This document shows positions 35,155 through 46,340 of a DNA stretch of 64,000 nt, piece after piece. Below the pieces are notes generated by a model. That model was given only the letters and a program-made list of their open reading frames with translations, had not been told where the DNA came from and searched no databases. The stretch's first letter is position 1. Every line of letters starts with the position of its first letter. The position numbers and the translations under genes are program-made. The DNA is from Rutidosis leptorrhynchoides (lineage: Eukaryota; Streptophyta; Magnoliopsida; Asterales; Asteraceae). The stretch lies in contig NC_092333.1 in assembly GCF_046630445.1 (NCBI RefSeq), forward strand, positions 3,744,001 through 3,808,000, in the 5' to 3' direction.

Positions 35155-35538
35155 ATGAAGACTGCCTGTGAACTAAACCATGGTCTAATGCTACACGCTT
35201 TGATCACTAAACGTAATAATGACATACTACCGAGCGAATTAGTATCAGTAATCAGAGAAAGAATGGACGGAGTTAGAAAAGAATCCAGATGCGAAGATAA
35301 TAAGTTACAATTTGGTAAAGGAAAATCAAAATCCGCAGCGAAAAGAAGAGCACGACACCTAGAAAGATGTCACAAATGCGGAAAATGGTCACATGGAGGT
35401 AAATGTTCAAATAATCAAACCTATTCAAATACCGAATTTGTTACTTTATGCAGAGACGGACCGTTCATATGTTTAGAAGAAAAGACACTGAATGCTCGAG
35501 GTTACGCCTATGTAGCCATGGAAAACCAATTAAACTGA
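35155..35538 (+). CDS. RLG-2 small basic zinc-knuckle ORF 3' of pol
   Basis: 127 residues from the ATG at 35155. The middle is strongly basic (KGKSKSAAKRRARHLER, nuclear-localisation-like), then C-x2-C-x4-H-x3-C (CHKCGKWSHGGKC), a near-CCHC knuckle. A pyrimidine tract and AG acceptor lie at 35131-35143, 12 bp before the ATG, suggesting a spliced mRNA. I do not recognise a named family; nucleic-acid binding is inferred from the knuckle and basic stretch. Extension upstream of 35155 in the same frame lacks an ATG. Confidence 0.55.
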   Translation: MKTACELNHGLMLHALITKRNNDILPSELVSVIRERMDGVRKESRCEDNKLQFGKGKSKSAAKRRARHLERCHKCGKWSHGGKCSNNQTYSNTEFVTLCRDGPFICLEEKTLNARGYAYVAMENQLN

Positions 35539-35559
35539 CTATCTTATGAATGGAATAGA

Positions 35560-36528
35560 TCATATAACTAAGAAATCTATTTCACAGGTATGTCTGTACA
35601 GTTTTTATTTTTATTTTTATTTTTAACCTTTTGATAATAAACGCTAATTTGTTCGCTAAAAAGTATTAAATTGGTATTGAATAAAATTAGGTTTGGCGAC
35701 CGAAATTATTGATATCATTCAAAAATTTATTACATCACTGCGAAATTTAACGTTTATTCTTAAGGTATAAATATCTTTAATCAATCAACCCAAAATATTT
35801 CAAAAATTCGTCATGAGTTAAATTAGGTCTTGGAACCGAAATTACTTTACCGAAAAGAGGGGCGCATATTTTTGATAATATTTGATTGATTAAAGTGGTA
35901 TAAAAAGACAAAAAGATTTTTAATTTTATTTTTACCATGTTTTTAAAATAAATATTTAAATCTTAAATTATTAGTGTAAACTTTGTAAAAACAATATTTT
36001 TTAAAAATTGTAAATATTTGAATTTTTAAATTAAGTCTGGTGTGAATTTTTAATTTTTAAAATATGAATTTTTAATTTTATGCATTTCAAATTTTAAGTT
36101 TGGTGTGATTTTTTTTATTATTAATTTTGAATTTTATATTTATGTTGTGTGAATTTAAAAACAAAAATTTACTTTATCTCATTAAGTTAAGAATATGATT
36201 TTTAAAATTCGTCGTAAGTTGAAGACTAGGTCTTTGAACCGAAATTGCTTTACCCGAGGGAGGGACGGGAACTTTTATTATCATTATTTTTAATCTTATT
36301 GATTTAAAGTATGCCAAAAACATTAAAAAACCCAAAAATCTTAGCTTTTAAAACAATCGCTACAAAAAGACAAATTTTAAAATTTTGTCGAAGGACGGAC
36401 TAGGACATCGATCCGAAACGACCTCGTCCTAAATAACAAGGGAAACAAAATTTTAAAATTAAGTACTTAATTGTTTCAAAAGTTAATGATTATATAAAAA
36501 AAAAAAAAAAAAAAAAATATATACCAAA
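35560..36528 (+). other. RLG-2 non-coding region with a recurring motif
   Basis: AT-rich. A motif near TAGGTCTTGGAACCGAAATT recurs diverged at about 35688, 35826, 36225 and 36391, and once more at about 39428 beyond the last ORF. Ends in an A run (36496-36517). Confidence 0.55.
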
Positions 36529-36605
36529 CTCCGCGACTCGCGGAGTTTGGAGGGTATTTTGCCGCGACTCGCGGAGAGACTAAAAACCGGAAAAAAAAAT
36601 ATAAC
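36529..36605 (+). promoter_or_regulatory. RLG-2 internal promoter-like module before the 3' ORF
   Basis: CTCCGCGACTCGCGGAG (36529-36545), a 16-base spacer, CCGCGACTCGCGGAG (36562-36576), and TATAAC at 36600-36605, 23 bp on. Same layout as the LTR promoter, about 130 bp before the ATG of the spliced ORF. Confidence 0.5.
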
Positions 36606-36732
36606 TGCAGAACAGATCAGTCCCCAACCCCCAACTCAAAAATAACTGCGAAAAAAGAACCCGAAAAACCCGAAAAACACCCCCAAAAATCCCAATTTTT
36701 AACCGTTAATCACCAAATTTTTTGCTAAAATC

Positions 36733-36774
36733 ATGTTGAGAAGGATGCTATCTAAGAATTACTCAAGAAAAAAG
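36733..36774 (+). CDS. RLG-2 3' ORF, putative first coding exon
   Basis: ATG at 36733 opens 14 codons, basic (MLRRMLSKNYSRKK), ending exactly at GGTAAAT. The donor at 36775 and an acceptor TTTTGCAG ending 37408 join in phase 0 to the long ORF, which has no ATG of its own at its start. Splicing is inferred. Confidence 0.55.
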
Positions 36775-37408
36775 GTAAATTTCTACACCTAAACACCATT
36801 TAATCCGAAATTTGGTGTTCTTGAGTCATTTTTTCCCCAATTTGATTTTGATGCTTTTTAGTGTAATTAGACTTAAATTGTTTATGTATTATGCTTGTAT
36901 AACCTAGATTGATGCTGTTTAACATGATTAGAAGCCTTAAACTTCAAATTTTGAATAATCTAGGGTTTGTGTTCTTGAGCAATTTGGGGCTTTTTGATAT
37001 AAACAGGTTATGGCCGATTTTTGTCATGAATTGTTGCTAAATTAAGTAGTGTAACATGTCTAGGTAGTTAAATGATCCAAACTTTGAGCCTAAACATGAT
37101 TTTGAGAATTAAAGTGGACTTTTTCAAGTCTAAAATTCATGAACTTGATTTTGAAAGATAATGCCATTTGAGACTTGTTTAATTGCTAGTAATGATTATT
37201 TTGACATGTTATTTGAGTTGAATGTTTATGAACTTGGCGAACATTTTCGTATATGCTTATTTGAAAAAGTGTAGATTTGATAAAAATGTGAAAATAAGCT
37301 TAAGTTTGATATAAATTGATAATGTCATTGTAATTATTTTGATTGATGATTTTGCTGACACTAATGCATATTTGGATGCACAAAAATTGTGTTTGATGTG
37401 TTTTGCAG
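36775..37408 (+). other. Predicted intron in the RLG-2 3' ORF
   Basis: GTAAAT...TTTTGCAG, 634 bp, T-rich like plant introns and full of stops. No other feature. Confidence 0.5.
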
Positions 37409-38755
37409 AATGAAAGGGGTGAATCTTCATCCCAAGCCCGCAATGCTCCTGCTGAGAATTTGGAACAACAGGAGGTGGATAACTACTACAAGCAGGATGT
37501 ACCTCATCCAGTTATGACCTTTTCCGATATGCACTTGGAAGAGTTGCACCCGAACCTGAGATTTGACAGACTTTGGATAGATTATCCAAAATATCAACGG
37601 GGTTTGCATACTCTTCACTCTAAGGTTGTTGAGGTACCGAGGGTCATAGAATGGGGACCCTTAGAAGCTGTAGAATTGGCCGGGCCAATTAGGGAATTAC
37701 TTGTACAGAGGTATGGTAATTCTTCTTTTAATGACTGGATATGTTTATTCACCATACGTAGACCTGTATATAAAGTATGGTGTGAAGAGTTGTTATGTAG
37801 TATAGAGTTGAATGATCGGGTAGCTAGTTTAACCGATCGTTCTTTTATTAGATTTTTGTTAGGCGGTTCGATGCGCCACATGTCTTTACTGGACATGGCT
37901 CAGGCTTTACGTATATATACGCCTGAGGAGTTAGCGTCTGCCGATTGTAGAGGATTGATACTAAACGGTAGAAAGATAGATGAGAATTTTGATACACACG
38001 GTGTGTGGAGTCAAATGACAAGCCATCACCGTTTCAAAGGGGGAAATTACTCTTATTTGGATATAGATAGAGCCGAATTAAGAGTGATACATAGGTTTTT
38101 AGCTAATTCGATTACACAAAGGGGTAAAAACAAAGAAAAGGTAAATGAACAAGATTTGTTTTACCATATGTGTATTCGAGACCCACAAAGCGCTGTAAGT
38201 ATACCATATTGTGTGGGTTATTATTTATCAGCTATGGTTCGGGGGATGCGACCACATAGCATAATAGGAGGTGGTATTTTTATTACTTTGATTGGTGAAT
38301 ATCTCGGTGTGGATATAAGTCGGGGGGGATTATTAGTAGAAGAACCAGAACCCCGCGATACTATAGGTTTAAATGTATACCATGGTGCAAAAGTTTTGAA
38401 GAGGCGAAATAACGTCGCAGTACGATACCATGGTAGACATCCACAGGTGGAGAGAAACCAGCAACAAGGTAATGTAGGAGGGGGGAATGAGATGCAAGAA
38501 ATGCATAGGTTTATAGCTTCTCAGGAATACGAAAATGCTAGACAGAGAGCATTTGAAGATTGGCAAGTTCATCAGATCCAGATCATAGCTCATTGCCAAC
38601 ATATAGGTAGAAACTATATTCCTACACCGAAACCCATCTTCCCTCCTTGGTCGATAGAGATGCAGCCACCATATCCTACGTATGACCCTGCCGAAGCATT
38701 CTATAGCACTTATGGTTATGCCTGGAACCCCTATTGGTACCAATATCATCCTTAG
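37409..38755 (+). CDS. RLG-2 3' ORF (Athila 'ORF1'-type protein in the env position), main exon
   Basis: About 448 codons open to TAG at 38753-38755. The N-terminus is Gln/Ser-rich; the middle has FIRFLLGGSMRHMSLLDMAQ, IHRFLANSITQRGKNKEKVN, DLFYHMCIRD and SIIGGGIFITLIGEYLGV, a pattern I associate with plant proteins of the Athila ORF1 family often annotated beside Athila copies; the C-terminus is aromatic and Pro-rich. No clear signal peptide or strong membrane anchor, so I do not call it an envelope protein despite its position. It is intact while gag-pol is not. Function unknown. Confidence 0.75.
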   Translation, partial: NERGESSSQARNAPAENLEQQEVDNYYKQDVPHPVMTFSDMHLEELHPNLRFDRLWIDYPKYQRGLHTLHSKVVEVPRVIEWGPLEAVELAGPIRELLVQRYGNSSFNDWICLFTIRRPVYKVWCEELLCSIELNDRVASLTDRSFIRFLLGGSMRHMSLLDMAQALRIYTPEELASADCRGLILNGRKIDENFDTHGVWSQMTSHHRFKGGNYSYLDIDRAELRVIHRFLANSITQRGKNKEKVNEQDLFYHMCIRDPQSAVSIPYCVGYYLSAMVRGMRPHSIIGGGIFITLIGEYLGVDISRGGLLVEEPEPRDTIGLNVYHGAKVLKRRNNVAVRYHGRHPQVERNQQQGNVGGGNEMQEMHRFIASQEYENARQRAFEDWQVHQIQIIAHCQHIGRNYIPTPKPIFPPWSIEMQPPYPTYDPAEAFYSTYGYAWNPYWYQYHP

Positions 38756-40813
38756 TTTACTTATTATTTTTTTTATTATTTTGTAATTTGTAATTATTGA
38801 TACGTTTAATACTTTTGTTAATATTGTAATCATTTTTATAATTATCTAACTTTTATTCTTAGACTTTAATAATTTTTGAATGTGGGGTAATATACCAAAC
38901 TTCAAAAATATGTATATATGTTTGCAGTTTATCTTATGTACACAACAGGGTAAAACAACGCATTTTCAAAGACTGGCATTAAGTTCAGCAAAAGCAACTA
39001 ATTTTGACGACAAGATGCAAAATATATGTGAAATAACAACAAGACGGAATGAACAAATGATGTGCACCATTTATCATTCAGCAAACAAACGCCAATATAT
39101 TTGGAAACTTTGGTAAAATTTAATCATTTTCACACAAATCACCCTCAATAATTTAAATTGTTACTGATTTCTTGCAAATGAGGGCATTGCAAGATCTTAA
39201 GTGTGGGAAGGGGTTAAATTCTTTCGGATTTTAAAATTTTTATATTAAACACTTGGTTACCATTAAAAATACTAGTAAAGCAGTAGTTGTATTAGAATCT
39301 AGTGCTCTCTGATAAAAAAGAACAGCCCTAGTCTTATATACTGACTACCCAATTCTAGTAAAATTTTTCAAAATTTTCAATTAAATGAATTCAAAATCAT
39401 GTTTATACATATTTATGAACGATAAAACTAGGTTTTAACACCGAAATTATTGTTATCTCAGAAAGAACATAAATTAAGAAACAAACTAAAATGTCAAAAT
39501 TCATTTAAAATGGAATAGAGGACGATAAAAAGGAAAATAAAAGCCAAGTGTGGGAAAATTTACCAAGTTATTTTAAACATATGTCACATATATCTGTAAC
39601 AAATAACTGAAAATACTTTTGCTTTGGACTAAACTAAACTGTTTTACCCGATGAAAGAAAAGAAGAGATGGATCTACACGATGAATCAATTCCATCACTA
39701 AAAGGAAGTAAAGTCTTCCGAAAAAGACACGCGCTTCTTGATTTAGGTCATGAAGTTGTCGTCCAGACCAGCTGTAGGTTGACGAAAAATCTAGAAAAGT
39801 CATCACTAAAATCAGCAGGAAATCCACGGACCTCAGCATTAAACAGGGTCGCCAAGTGGTCAGATTTATCCTAACCATGAGAAGGATTTATCTCGTACAA
39901 TGGGGGGGCACCGTGCAAATTAGCTGGATAAGACTAATGAATCAGATCCCCAGAAAGGATAATCTCCTTAAAGATTAAAAATCAGCTTTTAAGACTGATA
40001 TTACTCAATCCTAGAGATTGACCTTAAAGATTGAGAATTCAAACTCATGGAATTCAATGATATCTAAACTCGAGCTTGAACGAGAAAATATTTTGATCAA
40101 AAATTACAAACCGATTTGTTTTCTGAAAACCCTATTTTCAATGCGTTCATTACCATTGAACGTAAAATCCTAGGAATTCACCTGGAATTCATTAGGTCAC
40201 CTGAACTAAATCGGGTGTCAACCGTAAGAACGGTGGTTGCATAGTGGTCAAAGACAGGACCTTGTGCCAGACCGAAAAAAATTATAAGGGTGAGCTTTAC
40301 TATTGCTCCTACCAAGGATAGTAATTGCGTCCGACACGTTATAGACCATAATCAAAAGCATGTCACGGGACATTGCCTTAACAGTTGCTTGTTCAACGCT
40401 TTTCTTTCAACCGGACGGTAGTTTACCGAAAGGTAATATACGGGACAAGTAAACTGAACGTGTTGCTTTCCAAATACAAGGTTAGCAAGTGGGTGACACA
40501 AAACCGCAAGTTTTGAGCTAAAATTTTCAAATCTGAAACCCACCAAACCCACAAAAATATTTTGCAAACACCGGTAAAGGGTTATTCCGGAAAACTTATC
40601 TAGGGTAAAAACTAGATTTCAAAAGATCAAATGTTTTCATAAAGATCCAATTTCCTTAATGGATCTAAATTTTTATAGTCATGTGGGACTGTAAACCATA
40701 TCGTTACTACCATTGTTTATACCGCCGTATAGAAATCACTGATGTACAAAGTGTGAAGAATAAAGAAGTGATTCTAGTATTTCAAGACAATATTGCTTGA
40801 GGACAAGCAACGC
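38756..40813 (+). other. RLG-2 3' non-coding region with repeated polypurine-like motifs
   Basis: Holds AAGTGTGGGAAGGGG near 39199 and AAGTGTGGGAAAA near 39547, resembling the true tract at 40815, and a doubtful 78-codon ORF at 38880-39116 with no recognisable domain. Confidence 0.6.
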
Positions 40814-40830
40814 TCAAGTGTGGGAATATT
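40814..40830 (+). other. RLG-2 polypurine tract
   Basis: TCAAGTGTGGGAATATT directly before the 3' LTR TGATAATGC at 40831. Confidence 0.75.
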
Positions 40831-42818
40831 TGATAATGCTAAAAACGAACATATATTTCATAGCATTATTCCTCAAGAAAGACAAGCTTTTAGTTGCAAT
40901 TGTTCTATTTACAAGTGATATTCGTTTAAATAATAAAAGGTGAAGACAAAAGACAGATTCGACGAATTGAAGACGCAAACGACCAAAAAGCTCAAAAGTA
41001 CAAAAGACAATCAAAGAGGTTCCAATTATTGATAAGAAACGTCTCGAAATTACAAAAGTACAAGATTCAAAACGTAAAGTGCAAGATATTAAATTGTACG
41101 CGAGGACGTTCGAAAATCCGGAACCGGGACCAGAGTCAACTCTTAACGCTCGACGCAACGGACTAAAAATTACAAGTTAACTATGTATATAAATATAATA
41201 TAATATATAATTAATTATATTAATTATATATATATTATATTTATAAATAAAAAAACCGTCGGCAGAGAAAACTCCAAGGACTGAGCTGTAATTTCATTCT
41301 CCGCGACTCGCGGAGTTTGAAGAGGCTTTTGCCGCGAGTCGCGGAGCCCCAAATTTCAACTCTGGCTATAAAGCAAACCGAATTCTGATCAAAATTTCAT
41401 ATTCTATTTTCTCTCTTCTCTATCTATACGATATATATATATATATAATTTATATTTTAATTTTAATTTTAATTATAATTCTAATAATAAGGGTATGTTA
41501 GCGAATGTTGTAAGGGTGTAAGTCGAAATTCTGTCCGTGTAACGCTACGCTATTTTTAATCATTGTAAGTTATGTTCAACCTTTTTATATTAATGTCTCG
41601 TAGCTAAGTTATTATTATGCTTATTTAAAACGAAGTAATCATGATGTTGGGCTAATTACTAAAATTGGGTAATTGGGCTTTGTACCATAATTGGGGTTTG
41701 GACAAAAGAACGACACTTGTGGAAATTAGACTATGGGCTATTAATGGGCTCTATATTTGTTTAACTAAATGAAAGTTTGTTAATGTTAATATAAAGATTT
41801 ACAATTGGGCGTCCCTATAAATTACCATATACACTCGATCGGACACGATGGGCGGGGTATTTATATGTACGAATAATCGTTCATTTAACCGGACACGGGA
41901 ATGGATTAATAGCCACTAGAATAATTAAAACAGGGGTGAAATTACATTCAAGGGTAATTGGTGTAATTGTTAACAAAGTAGTAAAATCTTGGTTTACACG
42001 CAGTCGATAACCTGGTGTATTCATTAAACAAAGTATTAAAACCTTGTTACAATTCGAATCCCCAATTAGTTGGAATATTTAACTTCGGGTATAAGAATAA
42101 TTTGATGAGGACACTCGCACTTTATATTTATGACTGATGGACTGTTATGGACAAAAACCAGACGGACATATTAAATAATCCAGGACAAAGGACAATTAAC
42201 CCTTGGGCATAAAACTAAAATCAACACGTCAAACATCATGATTACGGAAGTTTAAATAAGCATAATTCTTTTATTTCATATTTAATTTCCTTTATTTTAT
42301 ATTTAATTGCACTTCTAATTATCGCACTTTTATTTATTGTTATTTAATCGCACTTTTAATTATCGTACTTTTTAATTATCGCAATTTTATTTTATCGCAC
42401 TTTTATTATTCGCAATTTCACTATCGTTATTTACTTTACGCTTTAATTTAAGTCTTTTATTTATTTTATATTTTACATTAGGTTTTAACTGCGACTAAAA
42501 TCTTAAAATCGACAAACCGGTCATTAAACGGTAAAAACCCCCTTTATAATAATAATATTACTTATATATATATTTGTATGTTTATAAAAGTAAACTAATA
42601 TAGCGTTGAGCTTTGTTTAAAGATTTCCCTGTGGAACGAACCGGACTTACTAAAAACTACACTACTGTACGATTAGGTACACTGCCTATAAGTGTTGTAG
42701 CAAGGTTTAAGTATATCCATTCTATAAATAAATAAATATCTTGTGTAAAATTGTATCGTATTTAATAGTTTTTCCTAGTAAAATATAAACTATTTTATAT
42801 ACACCTCGCATAACATCA
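40831..42818 (+). repeat. RLG-2 3' LTR (1988 bp)
   Basis: Near-identical to 26058-28049. Carries the palindrome pair at 41299-41315 and 41332-41346 and TATAAA at 41367-41372, again 20 bp apart. Confidence 0.96.
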
Positions 42819-42823
42819 ATGAG

Positions 42824-43223
42824 TATCTTGTGGTCTATTATATTATTGGAAATGATTTATTATGATAAACTAATGAACTCACCAACCTTTTGGTTGACAC
42901 TTTAAAGCATGTTTATTCTTAGGTATTAAGAAAATCTTTCGCTGTGCATTTGCTCATTTTAAAGATATTACTTGGAGTCATTCATGACATATTTCAAAAG
43001 ACCTTGCATTCGAATCGTTGAGTTCATCAAGATTGATAATAAGTAATTCATAGTTTGGATATAGTATGGATAGTGTGCATGTCTGTCAACTTTCGTTATA
43101 ATGAAAGTTTGTCTTTTAAAAACGATTGCAATGTTTGTAAAATATATCATTTAGAGGTCAAATACCTCGCGATGTAACCAACTTTTGTGAATCGTTTATA
43201 ATTTATATGAACAGGTCCTTTCA
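42824..43223 (+). repeat. RLG-1 3' LTR, last part
   Basis: Continues the LTR split by RLG-2 and matches 14910-15309, including the GATAAACTAATGAACTCACC block shared with the other long-LTR families. Ends CCTTTCA before the AATGG duplication. Confidence 0.92.
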
Positions 43224-43228
43224 AATGG

Positions 43229-45268
43229 CAATTTGCTGGGTGTTCGAGATGTCTCGAGTTCAAGCTTCAATTAAAGATTTTCATAGTCCAGTTTACTTTG
43301 CAATTAGTTCTCTGGAGGTTTCATGCAATTATGCAAATGGTGAGTTCTGGCCATAGATAGTAAGGTTCCTTTAATTCTGCAATATTTTGAGGTTTCCTCC
43401 TAACATGTTTAAGAAATGAGTATGATGTGTGACTACTGAATATGATCGGGTGCTTAACTCTAGACCTTAATACCGCGGTCAATAAAAAAACTTAAAGATC
43501 ATAACTTCAATAAGGGAGTGAAAAGTTTAAATTACGTAGGTATAGAATAATATAACGTTACCTATAATGTTAGAATACAATTTCTAAAATCTTGAAAAGC
43601 ATGGACAATATATTTGTAATATATTTAATATTTAATCCAAGTTATTTCTGTAAATGTTGAAACTGAAAAATTTATAAAATATGATATTGATGAAATAAAA
43701 TAATCAATATTTAAGTTTATATCCGTCCACATTTAACTTTCATATATGGATATTTAATGTAGGGAAAAAATGTTTGATCAAACATTTCTCTTTACCTAAA
43801 TACAGTATTGTAAATCTCCCCGAGATCTCCCCCGAGATCTCGTTTTTAGAAGGCAACCGAGACGAGATGTTCATCTCTCGAGATTTCTCGGTCAATGGGG
43901 TCAAACATAGTCAAAGCCACGATTTCTCGGATTTTCTTGCTAATTTGTAAGATTTTCTTGTAAAATTCGTAATTTCTAAGATTTTCACGCTCATTTCTCT
44001 GATATTTTTGTAAAATCTCGTAAAAACGTATATAAATATACATATATTTATGTTTTTATGTAAATTTTTATTAAAAAAACTATAAAGTCAACGTAAGTCA
44101 ATGTCCGAGATCTCCCCGAGATTATTCCGAGATGCCGAGATCTCCCTAAAATAGTCCAAACGAGATCTCTCCGAGATCCGAATTCTTCAACCTTGCCTAA
44201 ATCTATAGAAATATATGCATACATACAACATATAATATACGGAGTATATGTTTTTTTTTTAGAACGACAGAGTATATGTTTTGTAATCAAGCTTATTTGT
44301 TTGTTGTTGCATTTCTTTCCATATGTTACCATCATCATTTTTAAAGTGTATTCACGTTTACTTTGACATTGAGCATTACATTGTTATTTTGAAGTATCAT
44401 ATAGTTAGTTTCATCAACTTGCCGATAGATAGCCTTCAGACGCTTTGGTTATAGGTTTGGTTGCCTTTTAGTTGCGAGACTTATTGGGGTCAATGTTTGT
44501 TTCGTACGGAGTATATTCTTGGGTTAGGTTCTTTCATTTTTTGAAAGTTCCGTGGTTTATATAATTTTTATTTTTTTCGGAAAAAATAGAAAAAATAGTT
44601 TCATTAATTTGTGTTGCAACTCCTCCGATATAGATGTCTGTTAACCTTATCTAATCGAATGCGAACGAATTTAAGTCTCGCTTAAATTTAATTGAAAACG
44701 ACTTAATTTTAATTTCTATGTTATGAACACCATTTAAAACTTGAAAAAAGAAACGTATTTATTAAATAAAATACGATTTGACATATAACGTACTAGCATT
44801 TCTCCCGCAAAATGTTTTTCTTCAAATCTAAGGTGCGCAAGCCCGTCGTTTACTACAAATCTGCTAATGGTTTCGTTTCTAAGCCGGTTACCAGGCAGGT
44901 TTTTAAAACCGGATGGGTAAATCCGTGGATGAGTAGTTTGGTCCCGGTTTGTCATTCTGTTTTGCTCGGTTGTGTTATTGTATGTTTGTTTTATAGCTTT
45001 TAATTTCATTTTTGTTTGTCTGTGGTTAGGTTTTGATTTATTTATTTTGGTTGTTTTCTTGTGCGTTGTAGCTTTGTGTTTTGTCTTGTTTTTTTTTCTT
45101 TTCGAGAAAAGTGATATGATAGATAGTTATCGTTTTTTCTTTTCTTTAAAAGCAAACAAGAGATTTTATTAGATAAGAAATAACCATATTACAGGATAGA
45201 GATCCAAAAAATAAACATGGTAGGAAAACGAGAAGATAAGAAGCTATAAGTTAAACAAAAGAGTATAA
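43229..45268. other. Unassigned repeat-rich spacer between the two nests
   Basis: No gene supported. Contains the GAGATCTC-rich repeat at 43811-44190 and small ORFs of about 60-90 codons on both strands at 44734-45009 without domains. The first 60 bp (GTTCGAGATGTCTCGAGTTC) are weakly reminiscent of tRNA-type boxes. Confidence 0.5.
43811..44190. repeat. GAGATCTC-rich dispersed repeat, possible non-autonomous DNA element
   Basis: Both ends are dense in the palindrome GAGATCTC and its variants (43821-43885 and 44104-44178), with an AT-rich middle. Size and layout fit a non-autonomous DNA transposon, but I could not define terminal inverted repeats or a target duplication. Confidence 0.4.
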
Positions 45269-46129
45269 TGTAACGACCCAAACCATTAAAACAACGCAAA
45301 ACCTTTTTTTTTTTTTTTAAGAAAAAGGACAGGCCAAGCCTGTCAGGCTTAACCCGCGGCGCGGGCAAGCTAGCCCCGGTGCGGCTTAAGAAAGACCCAG
45401 ATGGTCTGGAACCATCATGACCCTCGACCTCTCAAATCCCTTTTAGCCCGCGGCACGCCCTTTAGGACCGCGGCGCGGCTTAACCCACGAGCTGATGATG
45501 ACTTCAATTTACATACATAAGTTCCCAAATTTCCGCGATAATCAACAAACATCAATTCAAAGGCTTCCCGCCACACATCTAAATAAAGTTTACAAGTTTT
45601 AAGGACTCCAAACAAGTATCTGATTCATCCGCCCATTTACAACCCAAAATATAAGTTTCGACCGACAAGTTTAAATACCAAACAAAACACGAGCATGGTG
45701 TTTGGGGTTAAACTACCCAAACCTAGGTCGAACTTCAAAAGAAACTTTCTAGCATAAACATAAGGGAGCCAGCTAGTCCAAACGAATACCCTTACCTTTA
45801 TTCACGCCGGAGCCTAAAAAGGTAAACAGCGAGAGGGTAAGCAAAACGCTTAGTGAATGCAATAATTATACATATACATATATAACCTACGTACTTGCAA
45901 TCACTTACGCAATTACCGCATACACGCTAGCAACAAAATTAGCATACCATCGCAAAGTATAATGCTAAAACTCTGATATCACAAGCTAGCACAATAATAG
46001 CATATAACACAAACAATATAATATGCTACACTACAACCCCCAACCATGGTTAACCAATCGTACAAGGGAATGTCGCTCGCGAAAGGCCATCGGAGTTCGC
46101 AACATCCGTTAGTGTACTTAAAACCGCGT

Positions 46130-46340
46130 ATCACTAACCCCCGGGTGGCATCTTAACACATTGATACTTCACCCCGGGTGGCGTCTTAACACCTCAACAC
46201 TTCACCCTTCATATTTCTTAGAGTGGCATCTTAACACCTCGATGCTTCACCCCTTCATACATCCCGGAGTGGTGTCTTAGCACATCGACACTTCACTCGT
46301 CAAGCGAAACGTGGTGTCTTAGCACTTTGACACTTCACAT
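46130..46340 (-). repeat. Tandem repeat in the RLG-3 LTR
   Basis: Five to six degenerate units of about 40-50 bp built on GGTGGCGTCTTAACACC ... GACACTTCACC. The matching array of the other LTR is the site where RLG-4 inserted (52978-53068 and 61549-61660). Confidence 0.8.

Larger units (their letters stand above)
26058..42818 (+). mobile_element. RLG-2: Athila-type Ty3/gypsy element nested in the RLG-1 3' LTR
   Basis: Target duplication ATGAG at 26053-26057 and 42819-42823. LTRs 26058-28049 and 40831-42818 (TGATAATGC...AACATCA) differ at about seven positions by my reading plus a shorter (AT)n, so insertion is recent. tRNA-Asp-type primer site, gag, protease, RT, RNase H and integrase in one frame, and two further ORFs 3' of pol, as in Athila/Calypso elements. 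Only three stop codons interrupt the gag-pol frame. Confidence 0.96.
11023..43223 (+). mobile_element. RLG-1: outer long-LTR, gag-pol-free retrotransposon
   Basis: Target duplication AATGG at 11018-11022 and 43224-43228. LTRs start TGTGACAAC and end CCTTTCA (TG...CA): 5' LTR 11023-15309, 3' LTR 22142-26057 plus 42824-43223, the gap being the nested Athila element. An initiator-tRNA-Met primer site follows the 5' LTR and a purine-rich tract precedes the 3' LTR. After removing the solo LTR at 15429-17903 the internal region is about 4.4 kb and holds no gag, protease, RT or integrase, only a broken accessory ORF and a poly(A)-binding-protein fragment. It must have moved with proteins from another element. 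The LTRs differ at many positions, so it is older than the elements nested in it. Confidence 0.92.

Noticed and set aside
37409..38755. Envelope glycoprotein of an endogenous retrovirus
   Set aside because: Position fits, but I see no signal peptide or transmembrane anchor; it resembles the Athila ORF1-type family instead.
38880..39116. 78-codon ORF after the Athila 3' ORF
   Set aside because: No domain, in a non-coding 3' region with polypurine-like tracts; listed only as doubtful.
43224..43300. Another tRNA-derived SINE broken by RLG-1
   Set aside because: Only a weak B-box-like GAGTTCAAGC and no convincing A box; too little to support.
44734..45009. Overlapping ORFs on both strands near 44.8-45.0 kb
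   Set aside because: Mutually antisense, short, no recognised motif or splice context; insufficient for a gene call.
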